NCBI GenBank assembly: GCA_002298785.1 | Contig: DBMR01000070.1 | Coordinates: 1-23,617, forward strand | Length of the DNA: 23,617 nucleotides | Origin: Verrucomicrobia subdivision 3 bacterium UBA693 | Lineage (GTDB): Bacteria; Verrucomicrobiota; Verrucomicrobiia; Limisphaerales; UBA8199 | Direction of reading: 5' to 3' | Part shown: piece after piece, positions 14,487-23,346 of the stretch | Numbering within the stretch: the stretch's first letter is position 1 | Layout: each line of letters starts with the position of its first letter | Program-made: the position numbers and the translations under genes | The notes under the pieces: generated by a model | The model's database searches: none | Told to the model about the DNA's origin: nothing | What the model saw: only the letters and a program-made list of their open reading frames with translations

Positions 14487-15880
14487 TCTGCCGATGCCTG
14501 ATGCTCTTGCTTGGGATCCTGCTGGCAGCGCGGGGCGCCGACGAACGCCCTCTTCGCAAGGGCGGTTCACGTCAGCCGGTACAGGCTGCCAAGTGTAACG
14601 AGGTCCCGGCTCATCCTTTCGACCTGATTCTGGCACGGCCAACATCGAACTCGGTAACCGTGAGTGTCCTGAGCTGCGTGGATGCCGAGGGCTTCATCGC
14701 CTACGGCAAGCACGCGGGAAACCTTGCTACCCGGACGCCTTCGCGCATTTTCAAACAAGGCGAACCGGTGGAGGTGCTTCTCTCGGATCTGGAACCGGAC
14801 ACCGGCTATTGCTACCAACTCCGCCTGGCACAAACCAACAGCGCGAAGTATCCCTTTCACACCGCCCGCGCGCCAGGCAGCACCTTCCTCTTTACCGTCA
14901 CCGCCGACTCGCATTTGGATGAGAACACCGATCCGGTCGTGTATCAGCGGACACTGGCAAACGCGCTCGCCGACCAGCCGGATTTCCACATTGATCTGGG
15001 GGACATCTTCATGACCGAGAAACATCTCAATCGCGAAGACGCGGGCAAGCAGTACCTCGCCCAGCGTTACTACCTTGGCCAGCTCAGCCACTCCGTGCCG
15101 TTGTTCCTCGTCCTGGGCAATCACGACGGTGAAAGTCCGCGGGGTCGTGGCCGAGATGCGGATGGTCTCCCCGTGTGGTCGAACACCATGCGCAAACGGT
15201 ATTTTCCGAATCCAACTCCCGGCATTTTCTATACCGGCAACGCAATGAGGCATCCCGTCGTCGGCCTGCTGGAGGATTACTACGCATGGGAATGGGGCGA
15301 CGCTTTGTTCATCGCGCTCGATCCCTACTGGTTTACGCAACGCCAGCGCGGTGGAAACAGCCTTTGGGACCAAACCCTAGGCGCTGACCAATACCAGTGG
15401 CTCAAGCGCACCCTGGAAAGCAGTCGGGCGAAGCTCAAGTTTGTATTCATCCACCACCTGGTTGGCGGCGCGGACAATCAGAACCGTGGTGGCTCCGAGG
15501 CGGCCCCGTTCTACGAGTGGGGCGGGAAGAATCCGGACGGCACCGACGGCTATGCGCAACATCGCCCTGGATGGCCCGTGCCCATACACCTGCTTCTGGT
15601 GCAAAACCGTGTCTCTATCGTTTTCCACGGCCATGACCACTTTTTCGCGAGGCAGGAGTTGGACGGCGTCGTTTACCTGCTTGTGCCACAGCCCGGCTAC
15701 CCCGGAAATGGCAAACCGCCCCGATCCGCCTCCGAATACGGCTATGCCGGAGGAGTGCTTCTGGGCAGTTCCGGGCATGTGCGAGTGACGGTGTCGGCTG
15801 ATCGCGCCACGATGGACTGCGTACGTGACAACCAATCCATTGCCCATTCGTTCACACTCCGGGCAGGCTCCAAACCATGA
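14483..15880 (+). CDS. Secreted calcineurin-like metallophosphoesterase
   Basis: This 465-residue protein has a signal peptide (LMLLLGILLAARGADE), an N-terminal beta-sandwich like that of purple acid phosphatases (about 45-130: VTVSVLSCVDAEGFIAYG, YCYQLRLAQ), then the metallophosphoesterase domain with DSH (D142, H144), LGDIF (D174), GNHDG (N213, H214), IHHLVGG and FHGHDHF. All five metal-ligand blocks are present, so it is likely an active phosphodiesterase/phosphomonoesterase of unknown substrate. It overlaps the sulfatase stop by 4 bases (ATGA) and ends in another ATGA overlap with the DUF1566-like remnant. The context suggests processing of phosphate or sulfate groups from an imported polymer, which is inference. 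Confidence 0.9.
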   Translation: MICRCLMLLLGILLAARGADERPLRKGGSRQPVQAAKCNEVPAHPFDLILARPTSNSVTVSVLSCVDAEGFIAYGKHAGNLATRTPSRIFKQGEPVEVLLSDLEPDTGYCYQLRLAQTNSAKYPFHTARAPGSTFLFTVTADSHLDENTDPVVYQRTLANALADQPDFHIDLGDIFMTEKHLNREDAGKQYLAQRYYLGQLSHSVPLFLVLGNHDGESPRGRGRDADGLPVWSNTMRKRYFPNPTPGIFYTGNAMRHPVVGLLEDYYAWEWGDALFIALDPYWFTQRQRGGNSLWDQTLGADQYQWLKRTLESSRAKLKFVFIHHLVGGADNQNRGGSEAAPFYEWGGKNPDGTDGYAQHRPGWPVPIHLLLVQNRVSIVFHGHDHFFARQELDGVVYLLVPQPGYPGNGKPPRSASEYGYAGGVLLGSSGHVRVTVSADRATMDCVRDNQSIAHSFTLRAGSKP

Positions 15881-16070
15881 AGATTCTCACCTTCGCACTT
15901 GTGGTTACTCTCGCCAACTCTGCCTGGAGCGCAGCGGCACTAACCTATCCCATCGTCGCCACTGTCCAAATAAAATGCTACGACAACCGCGGAAAAATCA
16001 CCCCGCCGAAAAAGGGCGAGCCGTTCTACGGCCAGGACGCGCAGTCTCAGCTCCACCCCGACAGCTACAC
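15877..16070 (+). pseudogene. 5' fragment of a DUF1566 (Lcl-like) gene, truncated by an IS
   Basis: A signal peptide (MKILTFALVVTLANSAWSAA) is followed by YPIVATVQIKCYDNRGKI and TPPKKGEPFYGQDAQ, then HPDSYT, which is the usual N-terminus of DUF1566-domain surface proteins (typical form YPIVDTGQ.KCYDN.....FYGQDAQ). At about 16070 the homology stops and the frame reads into an antisense transposase remnant, ending in a stop at 16120-16122. The full-length family is several times longer, so this is a truncated gene. It still keeps the 4-base ATGA overlap with the metallophosphoesterase. The family call is from memory of the motif. Confidence 0.62.
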
Positions 16071-16362
16071 GGCATGCGCGAGGCGGCTGGCCCCGCCACG
16101 ACGGCCATCAGGAACGCGGTGAGCGCGTGGACCACCGGAATGGCTTTGTGGGAGGTGGGCGCGGCGAAAGGCAGGTGCCGTTGGACCTCCTGGGCGAAAG
16201 GCAACCGATCTGGCCCAGCAAGGAGATGAAACTAGCCAGGTCGCCGAAGGGCGAGATGGCCTTGGGCGCTTCGTCCAGAAGGAGCTTGGTCTGGCCGAAG
16301 AGTGAGGTAAAACAGGGGCGGTTCGTTTTGTGCGGGGCGGGCGTGGTTGATTTAAGCATCAA
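16071..16362 (-). pseudogene. Remnant of IS1380-like transposase with two frameshifts
   Basis: On the minus strand the first frame reads MMLKSTTPAPHKTNRPCFTS and then FGQTKLLLDEAPKAISPFGD and LASFISLLGQIG. It breaks at about 16207, where a one-base deletion moves the reading into LPFAQEVQRHLPFAAPTSHK and IPVVHALTAFLMAVVAG. A second one-base loss gives ASRLAHA. This string resembles the N-terminus of IS1380-group DDE transposases found in Verrucomicrobiota. The catalytic core is absent because the fragment stops at the DUF1566 junction at about 16070. It is dead. I am reasonably sure it is a transposase remnant but less sure of the exact family. Confidence 0.55.
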
Positions 16363-16382
16363 ATCCTACGCCCGCAGCCCCG
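16333..16382. terminator. Large hairpin between convergent transcription units
   Basis: CGGGGCGGGCGT (16333-16344) pairs with ACGCCC (16368-16373) and, after a 3-base GCA bulge, with GCCCCG (16377-16382). An inner helix GATTT/AAATC (16349-16353/16361-16365) closes the loop. It lies between the plus operon and the minus-strand propeller gene, so it could end transcription from both sides. It also covers the start of the transposase remnant, so it may be an IS-end structure controlling transposase translation. There is no U tract. Confidence 0.5.
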
Positions 16383-16457
16383 TTCACCAAGCGACCCTGC
16401 TTCTAACTTCGGAGTTTGGGTTCATGCATTTCATCACGGCTGCCTTTTCTCTGACAC

Positions 16458-19400
16458 TCAGTTTCCCGAAAGCATCTCTGTGAAAAGCGGCTGCATCGTA
16501 TCACTCCAAACGACGTATCCTTTGTCTGCGAGGTGGAGCAGGTCTTTATTGAACAGCTCCTTCCTTACGCGGCAATCGGAATCCGTGCTTGCTGCGTCGT
16601 AGAACGAATCCCACATGTCAAGGAACCGCACGTTCTTGCCGTCATCGAATTTCCTGGTGATGGCGTTGATGCGCTTGGCGCGCCCGCAAAACCAATCGTT
16701 CTGGCGTGGAAGAATGCCGAGCAAAAGAACTTTGGTCTGCGGCAGTTTCTCGCGCAGCGTGTTCACCACGGTTTCGATGCCGCGAGCAATGTCTTCATCG
16801 GAGCCGGAGTTTTGGTCATCGTAGAGATTGTTCGTCCCGATTTTTGCCACGACGAGTTTGGGCTTGAGTCCGTCCACCAAGCCGTGCGTCAACCGCCAGA
16901 GCACCTGCCGCGTGGAATCGCCGCCGATGCCGTAGTTCACCGCGCCGAGCGGTTCATAGCGCTGTTTCCAGAGTTCCAGACCACCGTTCGCATCGCCCCA
17001 GCCTTGCGTGATCGAATCGCCGAGGAACACGATATTCACGCCGCCTTGCTTGGTGCGCGCAAGCTGGTTCTCGAAATGCGCCAGCCACGCTGTCGGGAAC
17101 TGCGGGTAAAATCCCCAGCCTGGCTCGGATGGTTTGGCCTTGGGCGGCGGGCCGCTGGTCATGCGTTCACGCTCGGTTTGTGGTTTGCCGGCATCCACGG
17201 CGGTGGCGGCTTCGTGGACTTCATCCAGCCAGGCTTGGCCGTTGCCCTCGACGAGCAGGCCGATGTTGAAAAGCGCCGTCCATCCCGGCAACTCGATTTC
17301 CTTTTCAAACGCGCTCCAGTCGCTGTTGCCTTGCACAAATCTTATCTGAATAAACTGGTTGTTCGAGTAACCCTCAGCGAACGCTTGCACCATCACTTGC
17401 GCCTGTACGTTGCCTTGCGACTTGATCCAGCCGGCCAGTTTGAACTTCGCGCCTGCGCCCCCCTGAAAGCTTTGGAAGGCTTGCCCGCTCTTGCCCGCCG
17501 CGCTCACGCACAACGAAGCCGGGCCATCCTTGAACGTCTCTGTGTCGCGCTTCACCTGCACTTCGCCGAACTTGCCGCGCCAGTCCACGGGCACGTCGTC
17601 GCCTTGCGTCATGCCGCCGTTCTTGATGACCAGTTGGAAGGGATTCGCTTTTGGCTCCTCGGCGACGGCGGCGAATTTCGTGTCCGCATCGGTGTGCTGA
17701 TAACGCTTGCGCTCGCCCGGCGGCACGGAGCCATTCGCCCAGCGAGTTTTGAAGAAGCCGCGCCCTTGCGTGCCGACGACCAATTCCTCCGCGTCAAACG
17801 GATTGAACCCAATCGCCCACCCGCGCAGCATCGCCAAGCCGTCGTTGGCTTGCGACCAGGTTACGCCGCCATCACTGCTCAGCCACACACCCGTCGCGCT
17901 GGAGAGTTCGGTGTAGGGATTTTGGTTGCAAACCATTGCGAGCCGCTGCGCGTCGCTGGGGTCCGCAGTAACACACCAAGCCCAAGCACCGCTCCAGAGC
18001 CGCTTCCACTGCTGACCGGTGGGTTGCTTTTCGTCCCAGCGCCAGACGCCGACGCACTCACTTCCTTCCGGCACGGCCACGAGCAATCGGCCCGCTGTGT
18101 CCACGGTGAGCTTGCCTGCGCGGTGCGGCCCGCCGATGGGCGTCCACTTCTCGCCGTCGTCGGTGAGGTAAACATTGCGCGAGCCGGAGGCGAAAATGCG
18201 TTTCGGACGCTTCGGGTCACCCGCCAGCCATTCGATATCGGAACCGGTTTCCACGTGCTTCCAGGAATCGCCGCCGTCCGTGCTGCGAAACACTTTTCCT
18301 CCGATGCAGGCCCAGACTATCTGTGAATCGTCGGGCAGCGCGAAGATGCCGCCCGCGTCGTTCTTGCCTTTGCCCCAGCCTTCCTCCGGCAGCCCGTGCT
18401 TCGCGCCGTGAACCACGTCCCACGTCTTGCCGCCGTCGCGCGAGCGGGCGATGCCGAAGAACGCGCCGCCCTGGCCGGTGGTGGCGTAGATGTGTCCGTC
18501 GCGCGTGAACGTCGCGTCATCGCCGCCGCCCCACGGCTGCGGTTGATTCAACGGGCGACGCCAGCTTTGCATTGCGTCGTCGGAGATGAACACGCGCCCG
18601 GCATCCATCGCCTGCAAGATGACTTGGCCGCGCTGAAACGGATTGAACCTCACACTCGTCGAACACCAGCCCGCGTAGCCGTGCCCGCGCCACGCGCCGG
18701 GGGAAACTTCATCGTTCGCGATGTCCCGCCACGTCGCGCCGCCATCGCGCGTGGCGAGAATGTGCTCCGCGCCGGCGTTGTAGGCTACGTTCGGATCGCG
18801 CGGGTCCACGCTCAGGAACGTGCCCGCCAGTCCCGCCGGCAAGGCACGCCGCACGTCCTGGCCGGTGGCCGACACGCGCCACGATTGGCCGCCGTTTTTC
18901 GTAACGTAAATCTTGTCGCCGTCCCATGCGGTATCCGCGGCATACATCACGTCCGGATTTCTGGGCGACACGGCGAACGCTTCGTAGCGCGAGGTGAAGT
19001 TCTCGTTGGCGTTGCTCTTTTGCGCCAGTCCGCTCGAAATGGAAACCCAGTTCGCGCCGCCGTCAGTGCTCTTGAACACGCCGCCGGGAAGTAAGTTGCT
19101 TTCCTTGCCGGGCCGCGCGTTGCCCAGCGCAATGAACACCGTGTCCTTCCGCGTCGGATGTGCGACCACGCGCCGCGCCGCGCCGTGGGGCAAACCGGCG
19201 TTGCTTCTCTTCCAAGACCTCCCGCCATCGCGCGACACAAGGAAACCCGCCGCCGGCCCCACCGCGTAAAGCGTGTCGCTGCTGCCCGCCGCGAAGGTCG
19301 CGCCATACACATTCATGCCTTTTTCCGCGTCGTCCATGCTGCCGTCCGGGCCGATGGTCGCAAGCTTGCGCCAACTCTCACCGCCATCGCGCGATTCCCA

Positions 19401-19895
19401 GACCGCGCCCCACAACGGACGCGGCCCCGGCAGACTCCAGCCGCGACTCGACCCGCCGATGGCGAGGAGATGGCTCGCGTCGGTTGGATCGAACAAAACC
19501 CGCTCCACCGGCGCGCTGTAGCCGAAGTTGAGTTGCTTGGGAAAACCGTTTCGCTTCGCCGTCCAGTTGCGCCCGCCGTCGCTGCTCTTGTAAGGCCCCA
19601 TCAACGTGCCGATCCACGCCACATTCATGTCCTTCGGATGCCAAGTGGAGTCGTTGATCTCCCAACTCGTGAAACCAAACGTCGACTGCCACGACTGGCC
19701 GCCGTCGGTCGAGAGGCCCACGCCAAGCATGTCGCCACCGATGAGCAGACGCTGGCTGTCATCCGGACTGGTCTGAATGCTTGTGACCCAACCGCCGCAG
19801 TCGGGCTCGCCGACGGGTTCCCAGCGGAGGTTCTCCGCGCCGAACACTGCTGGGACCAGTCCGGCGAAGGCGAGAATGACAGGTGTCAGTTTCAT
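16458..19895 (-). CDS. Exported Asp-box beta-propeller protein with C-terminal SGNH hydrolase
   Basis: This 1145-residue protein has a signal peptide (LAFAGLVPAVFGAE). Residues 25-750 carry about ten Asp boxes (STDGGQSW, SSDGGRNW, SRDGGESW, SRDGGRSW, STDGGANW, TRDGGATW, SRDGGKTW, STDGGDSW, SSDGGVTW), as in the GH74/sortilin/sialidase propellers. Residues about 765-890 look like a jelly-roll carbohydrate-binding module (FKLAGWIKSQ, AWLDEVHEA). Residues 945-1145 are a PAF-acetylhydrolase-like SGNH domain: GDSIT (S961), GIGGDS, GTNN and the Asp/His pair in DLLHL (D1118, H1121). It probably binds and deacylates a polysaccharide outside the cytoplasm. Whether the propeller itself has glycosidase activity cannot be read from the sequence. 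The gene follows the esterase gene after 66 bases. Confidence 0.88.
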   Translation of the reverse strand: MKLTPVILAFAGLVPAVFGAENLRWEPVGEPDCGGWVTSIQTSPDDSQRLLIGGDMLGVGLSTDGGQSWQSTFGFTSWEINDSTWHPKDMNVAWIGTLMGPYKSSDGGRNWTAKRNGFPKQLNFGYSAPVERVLFDPTDASHLLAIGGSSRGWSLPGPRPLWGAVWESRDGGESWRKLATIGPDGSMDDAEKGMNVYGATFAAGSSDTLYAVGPAAGFLVSRDGGRSWKRSNAGLPHGAARRVVAHPTRKDTVFIALGNARPGKESNLLPGGVFKSTDGGANWVSISSGLAQKSNANENFTSRYEAFAVSPRNPDVMYAADTAWDGDKIYVTKNGGQSWRVSATGQDVRRALPAGLAGTFLSVDPRDPNVAYNAGAEHILATRDGGATWRDIANDEVSPGAWRGHGYAGWCSTSVRFNPFQRGQVILQAMDAGRVFISDDAMQSWRRPLNQPQPWGGGDDATFTRDGHIYATTGQGGAFFGIARSRDGGKTWDVVHGAKHGLPEEGWGKGKNDAGGIFALPDDSQIVWACIGGKVFRSTDGGDSWKHVETGSDIEWLAGDPKRPKRIFASGSRNVYLTDDGEKWTPIGGPHRAGKLTVDTAGRLLVAVPEGSECVGVWRWDEKQPTGQQWKRLWSGAWAWCVTADPSDAQRLAMVCNQNPYTELSSATGVWLSSDGGVTWSQANDGLAMLRGWAIGFNPFDAEELVVGTQGRGFFKTRWANGSVPPGERKRYQHTDADTKFAAVAEEPKANPFQLVIKNGGMTQGDDVPVDWRGKFGEVQVKRDTETFKDGPASLCVSAAGKSGQAFQSFQGGAGAKFKLAGWIKSQGNVQAQVMVQAFAEGYSNNQFIQIRFVQGNSDWSAFEKEIELPGWTALFNIGLLVEGNGQAWLDEVHEAATAVDAGKPQTERERMTSGPPPKAKPSEPGWGFYPQFPTAWLAHFENQLARTKQGGVNIVFLGDSITQGWGDANGGLELWKQRYEPLGAVNYGIGGDSTRQVLWRLTHGLVDGLKPKLVVAKIGTNNLYDDQNSGSDEDIARGIETVVNTLREKLPQTKVLLLGILPRQNDWFCGRAKRINAITRKFDDGKNVRFLDMWDSFYDAASTDSDCRVRKELFNKDLLHLADKGYVVWSDTMQPLFTEMLSGN

Positions 19896-19934
19896 GCGAA
19901 GAAATGGCTGACTGTGCCTTGGCGCGAGGAATAC

Positions 19935-19958
19935 GCAGGCATAATCTTATTGGCCTGC
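19935..19958. repeat. Intergenic hairpin
   Basis: GCAGGC (19935-19940) and GCCTGC (19953-19958) flank a 12-base AT-rich loop that itself can pair AAT with ATT. It lies in the 66-base gap between the esterase stop and the propeller-gene start on the minus strand. It could weaken read-through or stabilise the upstream message. Confidence 0.35.
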
Positions 19959-19961
19959 AAC

Positions 19962-21407
19962 TCAGCGTGCCGCCGCCTTGGCGCCAGCCGGACGATAAAC
20001 GCGAATCGCCACAATGGGCGTGGCGTTGCTGCCGGAGATTTCCAGCGTGTGTTTTCCGTTGGACAGGCCGCTCGCAATGGTCACGAGCGTTTCGGTCGCG
20101 GCGTTCGCCACGCCGGGCGGGATGAATTCATCCACAAACCGCGGCTCCACTTTCCATTTCACATCGAAGGTATCCGGTACTGGGTTGATGCCGTTGAGGC
20201 TCAGTGCGTAAGTGACGTTCCAGTCTTTGGTTTCGATGACGACGCGGCCAGACTTGGATACAAAGCGCGCCTCGCTGTGGCCTTCACCGTCGTAACCCGT
20301 CATCGAACCAGTGAGCGTGAAGCTCAGCAGCTTGTCGTTCGTGGCGTCTTGGCGTTTTACCGCCAGCGTCCAGTCCTCGACCAGCAGCGGCTTCTCCGAG
20401 CCGATCGGCGCGATGACGGGCCATTTCACCGGCCACTTGCCTGGAGGTTTGGTGACGGCGCGGGTGAAGCCGTAGAGTTCGGGAAACTCCGACGGTTTGC
20501 GTCCGTCAATGCGCAGAGCAGCGGGCGGAGCCGTGCCGGGTTTGCAAACCACTTCGACGCGATTGCCTTCGAAGTCGAGCCGCAACTTGCCGCCGGCCCA
20601 GCGCAGGTCTTTGCCGACTTCGTAAGTCTTCACCCAGTCCTCCGCCGGCGATGGACCGAGCCTCGAGTCGTAGCGGAGATACGCCTGCACGCACTCGGCC
20701 ATGAGCCATTCGCCGTGGGCGTTGAGATGCACGCTGTCGCTCAGGAGCGCCTTCGGTTCAAGGTGGTTTTCCTTGAGATACGCCTTCCACAACGCGCGCT
20801 GATCGCAGAGTTCCGCGGCGTATTTCTTGGCCAGCGACGGCAGCCAGTTGTGATTCATGAAGGCGTCCCAGTGCTTGCCTGCGGGCGGCAGTTTCGCAGG
20901 ATCGGTTTCTTCCGTGAAGTCGGCGGGCTTGGTGACATGGTCCGTCTGTATGAGGATTTCCGCCGTGGTGCGCTCGCGGGTGCGGCGGATGATGTCCTCG
21001 TAGGTGTTGTGCGCGCCATAGACGTGGAAGATCAGCATGTCCGGCTGAAACGGATACAAGTCCGTCTCCGCCGTCTTCACGAGCAGTTGCGAAGCGAAGC
21101 CGCCGAGCGCGCGGTTTTCGACGATCAGGTTGGCGTGCGGAAAGCGCCGCCGCAAATCGTCCTCGACCAGTTTGGCCCACTTCTGTTCTGTGATGGACTG
21201 GCCATAGAAAAGGACGCGCACGGTGTTGCGGTGCTCGGGCGTGCTCGTCGCGAGCAACCGCAGGGTGCGCTGGAGGTTGTGCCCCCAGCCGCTGGCATCG
21301 GGAAAGTGCGGTGGGGGGTATGCAGGCGCGTCAGCAGCGGGCAAGGTGGTCCCAGCGAGGACCAAACCAGCCAGGGCACAGGCGAAACCAAGACTGCGAG
21401 ATTTCAT
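19962..21407 (-). CDS. Exported SGNH-family esterase-like protein
   Basis: This 481-residue protein has a signal peptide (MKSRSLGFACALAGLVLAG). The SGNH hydrolase half has YGQSIT (S71) as block I, ALGGFASQ as block II, YGAHNTYED as a variant block III and SDSVHLNAHG with the Asp/His of the triad. The C-terminal half (about 280-480) is beta-rich (LRLDFEGNRVEVV, LSFTLTGSMTGYDGEG, TLEISGSNATPIV) and could be a substrate-binding module. A carbohydrate O-acyl esterase is the best guess. The frame stays open upstream to 21689, inside the preceding gene, but the signal peptide fixes the start at 21407. It is the middle gene of a three-gene minus-strand set, 46 bases behind the glycosidase. Confidence 0.82.
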   Translation of the reverse strand: MKSRSLGFACALAGLVLAGTTLPAADAPAYPPPHFPDASGWGHNLQRTLRLLATSTPEHRNTVRVLFYGQSITEQKWAKLVEDDLRRRFPHANLIVENRALGGFASQLLVKTAETDLYPFQPDMLIFHVYGAHNTYEDIIRRTRERTTAEILIQTDHVTKPADFTEETDPAKLPPAGKHWDAFMNHNWLPSLAKKYAAELCDQRALWKAYLKENHLEPKALLSDSVHLNAHGEWLMAECVQAYLRYDSRLGPSPAEDWVKTYEVGKDLRWAGGKLRLDFEGNRVEVVCKPGTAPPAALRIDGRKPSEFPELYGFTRAVTKPPGKWPVKWPVIAPIGSEKPLLVEDWTLAVKRQDATNDKLLSFTLTGSMTGYDGEGHSEARFVSKSGRVVIETKDWNVTYALSLNGINPVPDTFDVKWKVEPRFVDEFIPPGVANAATETLVTIASGLSNGKHTLEISGSNATPIVAIRVYRPAGAKAAAR

Positions 21408-21453
21408 AGGTGGGCGTTGGGGAGAAATTGCGCGCCGGGATAGGATGTGGTTT

Positions 21454-23106
21454 CTATCTCCCCGCTTCCAGCAACAGCGCCCAGTCCCCGGCGTCGGGAG
21501 CGTCGGGAGAAGACCAGGTTGCGTCGGCCGCCAGTGGCAATGGCGGCAGTTCAGTCCAGGCGCCGCGGCGCGGATTGAACCACTGCGCGCGATAACTGCC
21601 TCGGGCCAACTGGAGCGACGCCTTCCCGGAGTTCGGCAGATATGCGACGTAGCGGTGGCCCGGCGCGGCGAGGACCAGCGTGTTTTCACCGGCCAAATCC
21701 GGACGCGGCTCCAGCGTCCACCACGGAAAGCTCGTGAAGAATTCCATCATGCGCCGGTAGCCAACGAGCATCGTCATCGAGTCGTTGCCGCGACCGTTGA
21801 CCCAGCCGCCGCCGGTGTCGGGACCGGCGCCGGTGCCGTCGTTGGCACGCTCGCCGGTTGTCTGGTAGCAACCGGCCATGCTGATTTCCCAGGCGAGTCG
21901 GCGCCGATTGTCCGCAATGCGCGCGGGCCAAAGCCGCTTTTCGCCCCACGGATACGGGTAGTGATCCTCGTAGCCGTATTCCTCATTGACCTGAGGCATC
22001 GGCCGGCCCGTGGCGGCCTGGTCGCGGCGGTTCTTCAGCATGAACCCGTAGCCGCCGTGCTCGTCCCAGCTTTGATACATCGCAAAATCGGCCCAAGGAC
22101 TCTTGCGAAAACGAAAGTCGGCGTGCCCGTGCGTGCTGGTCAAATGCCGGTAAGGATCGCTCGCCTTCACCAGCGCGCCCATGTGCTCGGCCCACGCGTC
22201 GTCGCGGAACAGCCGGTATTCGTTCGCGACATCCCACATGAGATTGGGGAACGCCGCGAGCCGCGCGATCGTGTAGCGGTAGTAACGCTGCTCGTCCTCG
22301 CCGCCCATGCCGGCCTTGCCGAACGGGTCCACGCCCTTGTCCGCGCCGTCGAGGAAGAAGATGAGCGACACCTCGATGCACCGCTCGCGGCAAAGGCGCA
22401 ACAACCGCTCGGCCTTGCGGAAGTGATCGAGGTTGAAGCGCGTCACGTCATAGCCGGGGTCTGGGATGTCGTCGGGCCGCGCCGCGGGCCACGGCTCCAG
22501 CTTGAACGCGAAGTTCGCCGTGCGATTCACGAGCGGCTCATTCCAGCGCTTGCCGTCGGGCGTGCGACCCGCCAGCGCGACCCGGATGCGATTGACGCCG
22601 AGCTTCGCGAGGCGATCCACCGACTGCGCGATGGTCTCATCGTCCCACGCCAGCAACTGGTAAGTCGTTGTGGCGTTCCAGAACCAGTGTTTGCCCGTGC
22701 CTTCCTGCACTAAGTGAAACGGATGCTCCGGGTCCACGCGCACCGGCCCGGCGCGTTTGCCTTGCCGCGCTGTGAACTTGCCCGCGTGCGACTGCATGAC
22801 GCCGCCGGGCAGGACACAAGTCACCTTGAAGGCATAGTCGCCCGGCTTCGACGGCATGAAACGCCAGCGAATCGCGCGGCCATCCGCCGCGTCGCAAAAG
22901 CCGCTCACCTGGACGGACGCGCCGCCGGGCGGCGTGAACTCGCCGGTCGCCATGATCTCGGTGAACGGATTTCCGCTCGGCGGCGTTTCCAGCGCCAGGG
23001 TCACTTCGACGAAATCAAAGCAGTCCACGCGCCGGGCCGATTGCTCGAAACGCGGAGCGGCCAGCGCGATGACTGGAAAAAGAGCCAGCAACAGGAGCGA
23101 TTTCAT
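21454..23106 (-). CDS. Exported DUF5060/GH140-like glycoside hydrolase
   Basis: This 550-residue protein starts with a signal peptide (MKSLLLLALFPVIALA) and a DUF5060 Ig-like domain (about 20-112: FEQSARRVDCFDFVEVTLAL, FMPSKPGDYAFKV). A TIM barrel like that of apiosidase/DUF4038 enzymes follows (about 125-475) with candidate catalytic acids E296 in WDVANEYRLF and E375/E376 in QVNEEYGYED. A C-terminal beta domain (about 480-545: VAYLPNSGKASLQL, YRAQWFNPRRGAW) resembles the putative collagen-binding domain often found in these proteins. It should cleave a plant or algal glycan outside the cytoplasm; the linkage is not readable. The frame stays open to 23307, but only the ATG at 23106 is followed by the signal peptide. 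It is the first gene of the minus-strand set. Confidence 0.88.
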   Translation of the reverse strand: MKSLLLLALFPVIALAAPRFEQSARRVDCFDFVEVTLALETPPSGNPFTEIMATGEFTPPGGASVQVSGFCDAADGRAIRWRFMPSKPGDYAFKVTCVLPGGVMQSHAGKFTARQGKRAGPVRVDPEHPFHLVQEGTGKHWFWNATTTYQLLAWDDETIAQSVDRLAKLGVNRIRVALAGRTPDGKRWNEPLVNRTANFAFKLEPWPAARPDDIPDPGYDVTRFNLDHFRKAERLLRLCRERCIEVSLIFFLDGADKGVDPFGKAGMGGEDEQRYYRYTIARLAAFPNLMWDVANEYRLFRDDAWAEHMGALVKASDPYRHLTSTHGHADFRFRKSPWADFAMYQSWDEHGGYGFMLKNRRDQAATGRPMPQVNEEYGYEDHYPYPWGEKRLWPARIADNRRRLAWEISMAGCYQTTGERANDGTGAGPDTGGGWVNGRGNDSMTMLVGYRRMMEFFTSFPWWTLEPRPDLAGENTLVLAAPGHRYVAYLPNSGKASLQLARGSYRAQWFNPRRGAWTELPPLPLAADATWSSPDAPDAGDWALLLEAGR

Positions 23107-23346
23107 AATAATGCGTTGTCTCAGCACGGTTAGCACCACACCAGACGATTCTGGATTGACGATCCTTTCGTGGCGAGCCTTAAGCGCCGGAAGCAATCTC
23201 AAGGGCTGTGAACTTGAATCACCTTTTCCAACTGGAATGTGTGCGGATTCTCCGCAATCCGAACTTCTTTTGTATGGCACCTGTTCCTTTGTTCCAAGGA
23301 GGCACAAAAACGGATCTCCAGGTCCAGCGACAGTCTCGGCGAACGG
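23107..23346. promoter_or_regulatory. Upstream region of the minus-strand glycan operon
   Basis: About 240 bases lie between the glycosidase start and the sigma-factor fragment. No gene or strong promoter motif stands out. The promoter of the operon reading leftward should lie here. Confidence 0.3.

Noticed and set aside
16533..18326. A 597-codon plus-strand open frame antisense to the propeller gene
   Set aside because: It shows only shadow composition, while the minus strand in the same place encodes repeated Asp boxes and an SGNH triad.
19158..21443. A 761-codon open frame on the plus strand across two minus-strand genes, and a similar 496-codon one at 21223-22713
   Set aside because: Both lie antisense to genes with signal peptides and catalytic motifs. 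Long antisense frames are usual in GC-rich DNA, and the translations show no family motif and are rich in Arg, Ala and Val.
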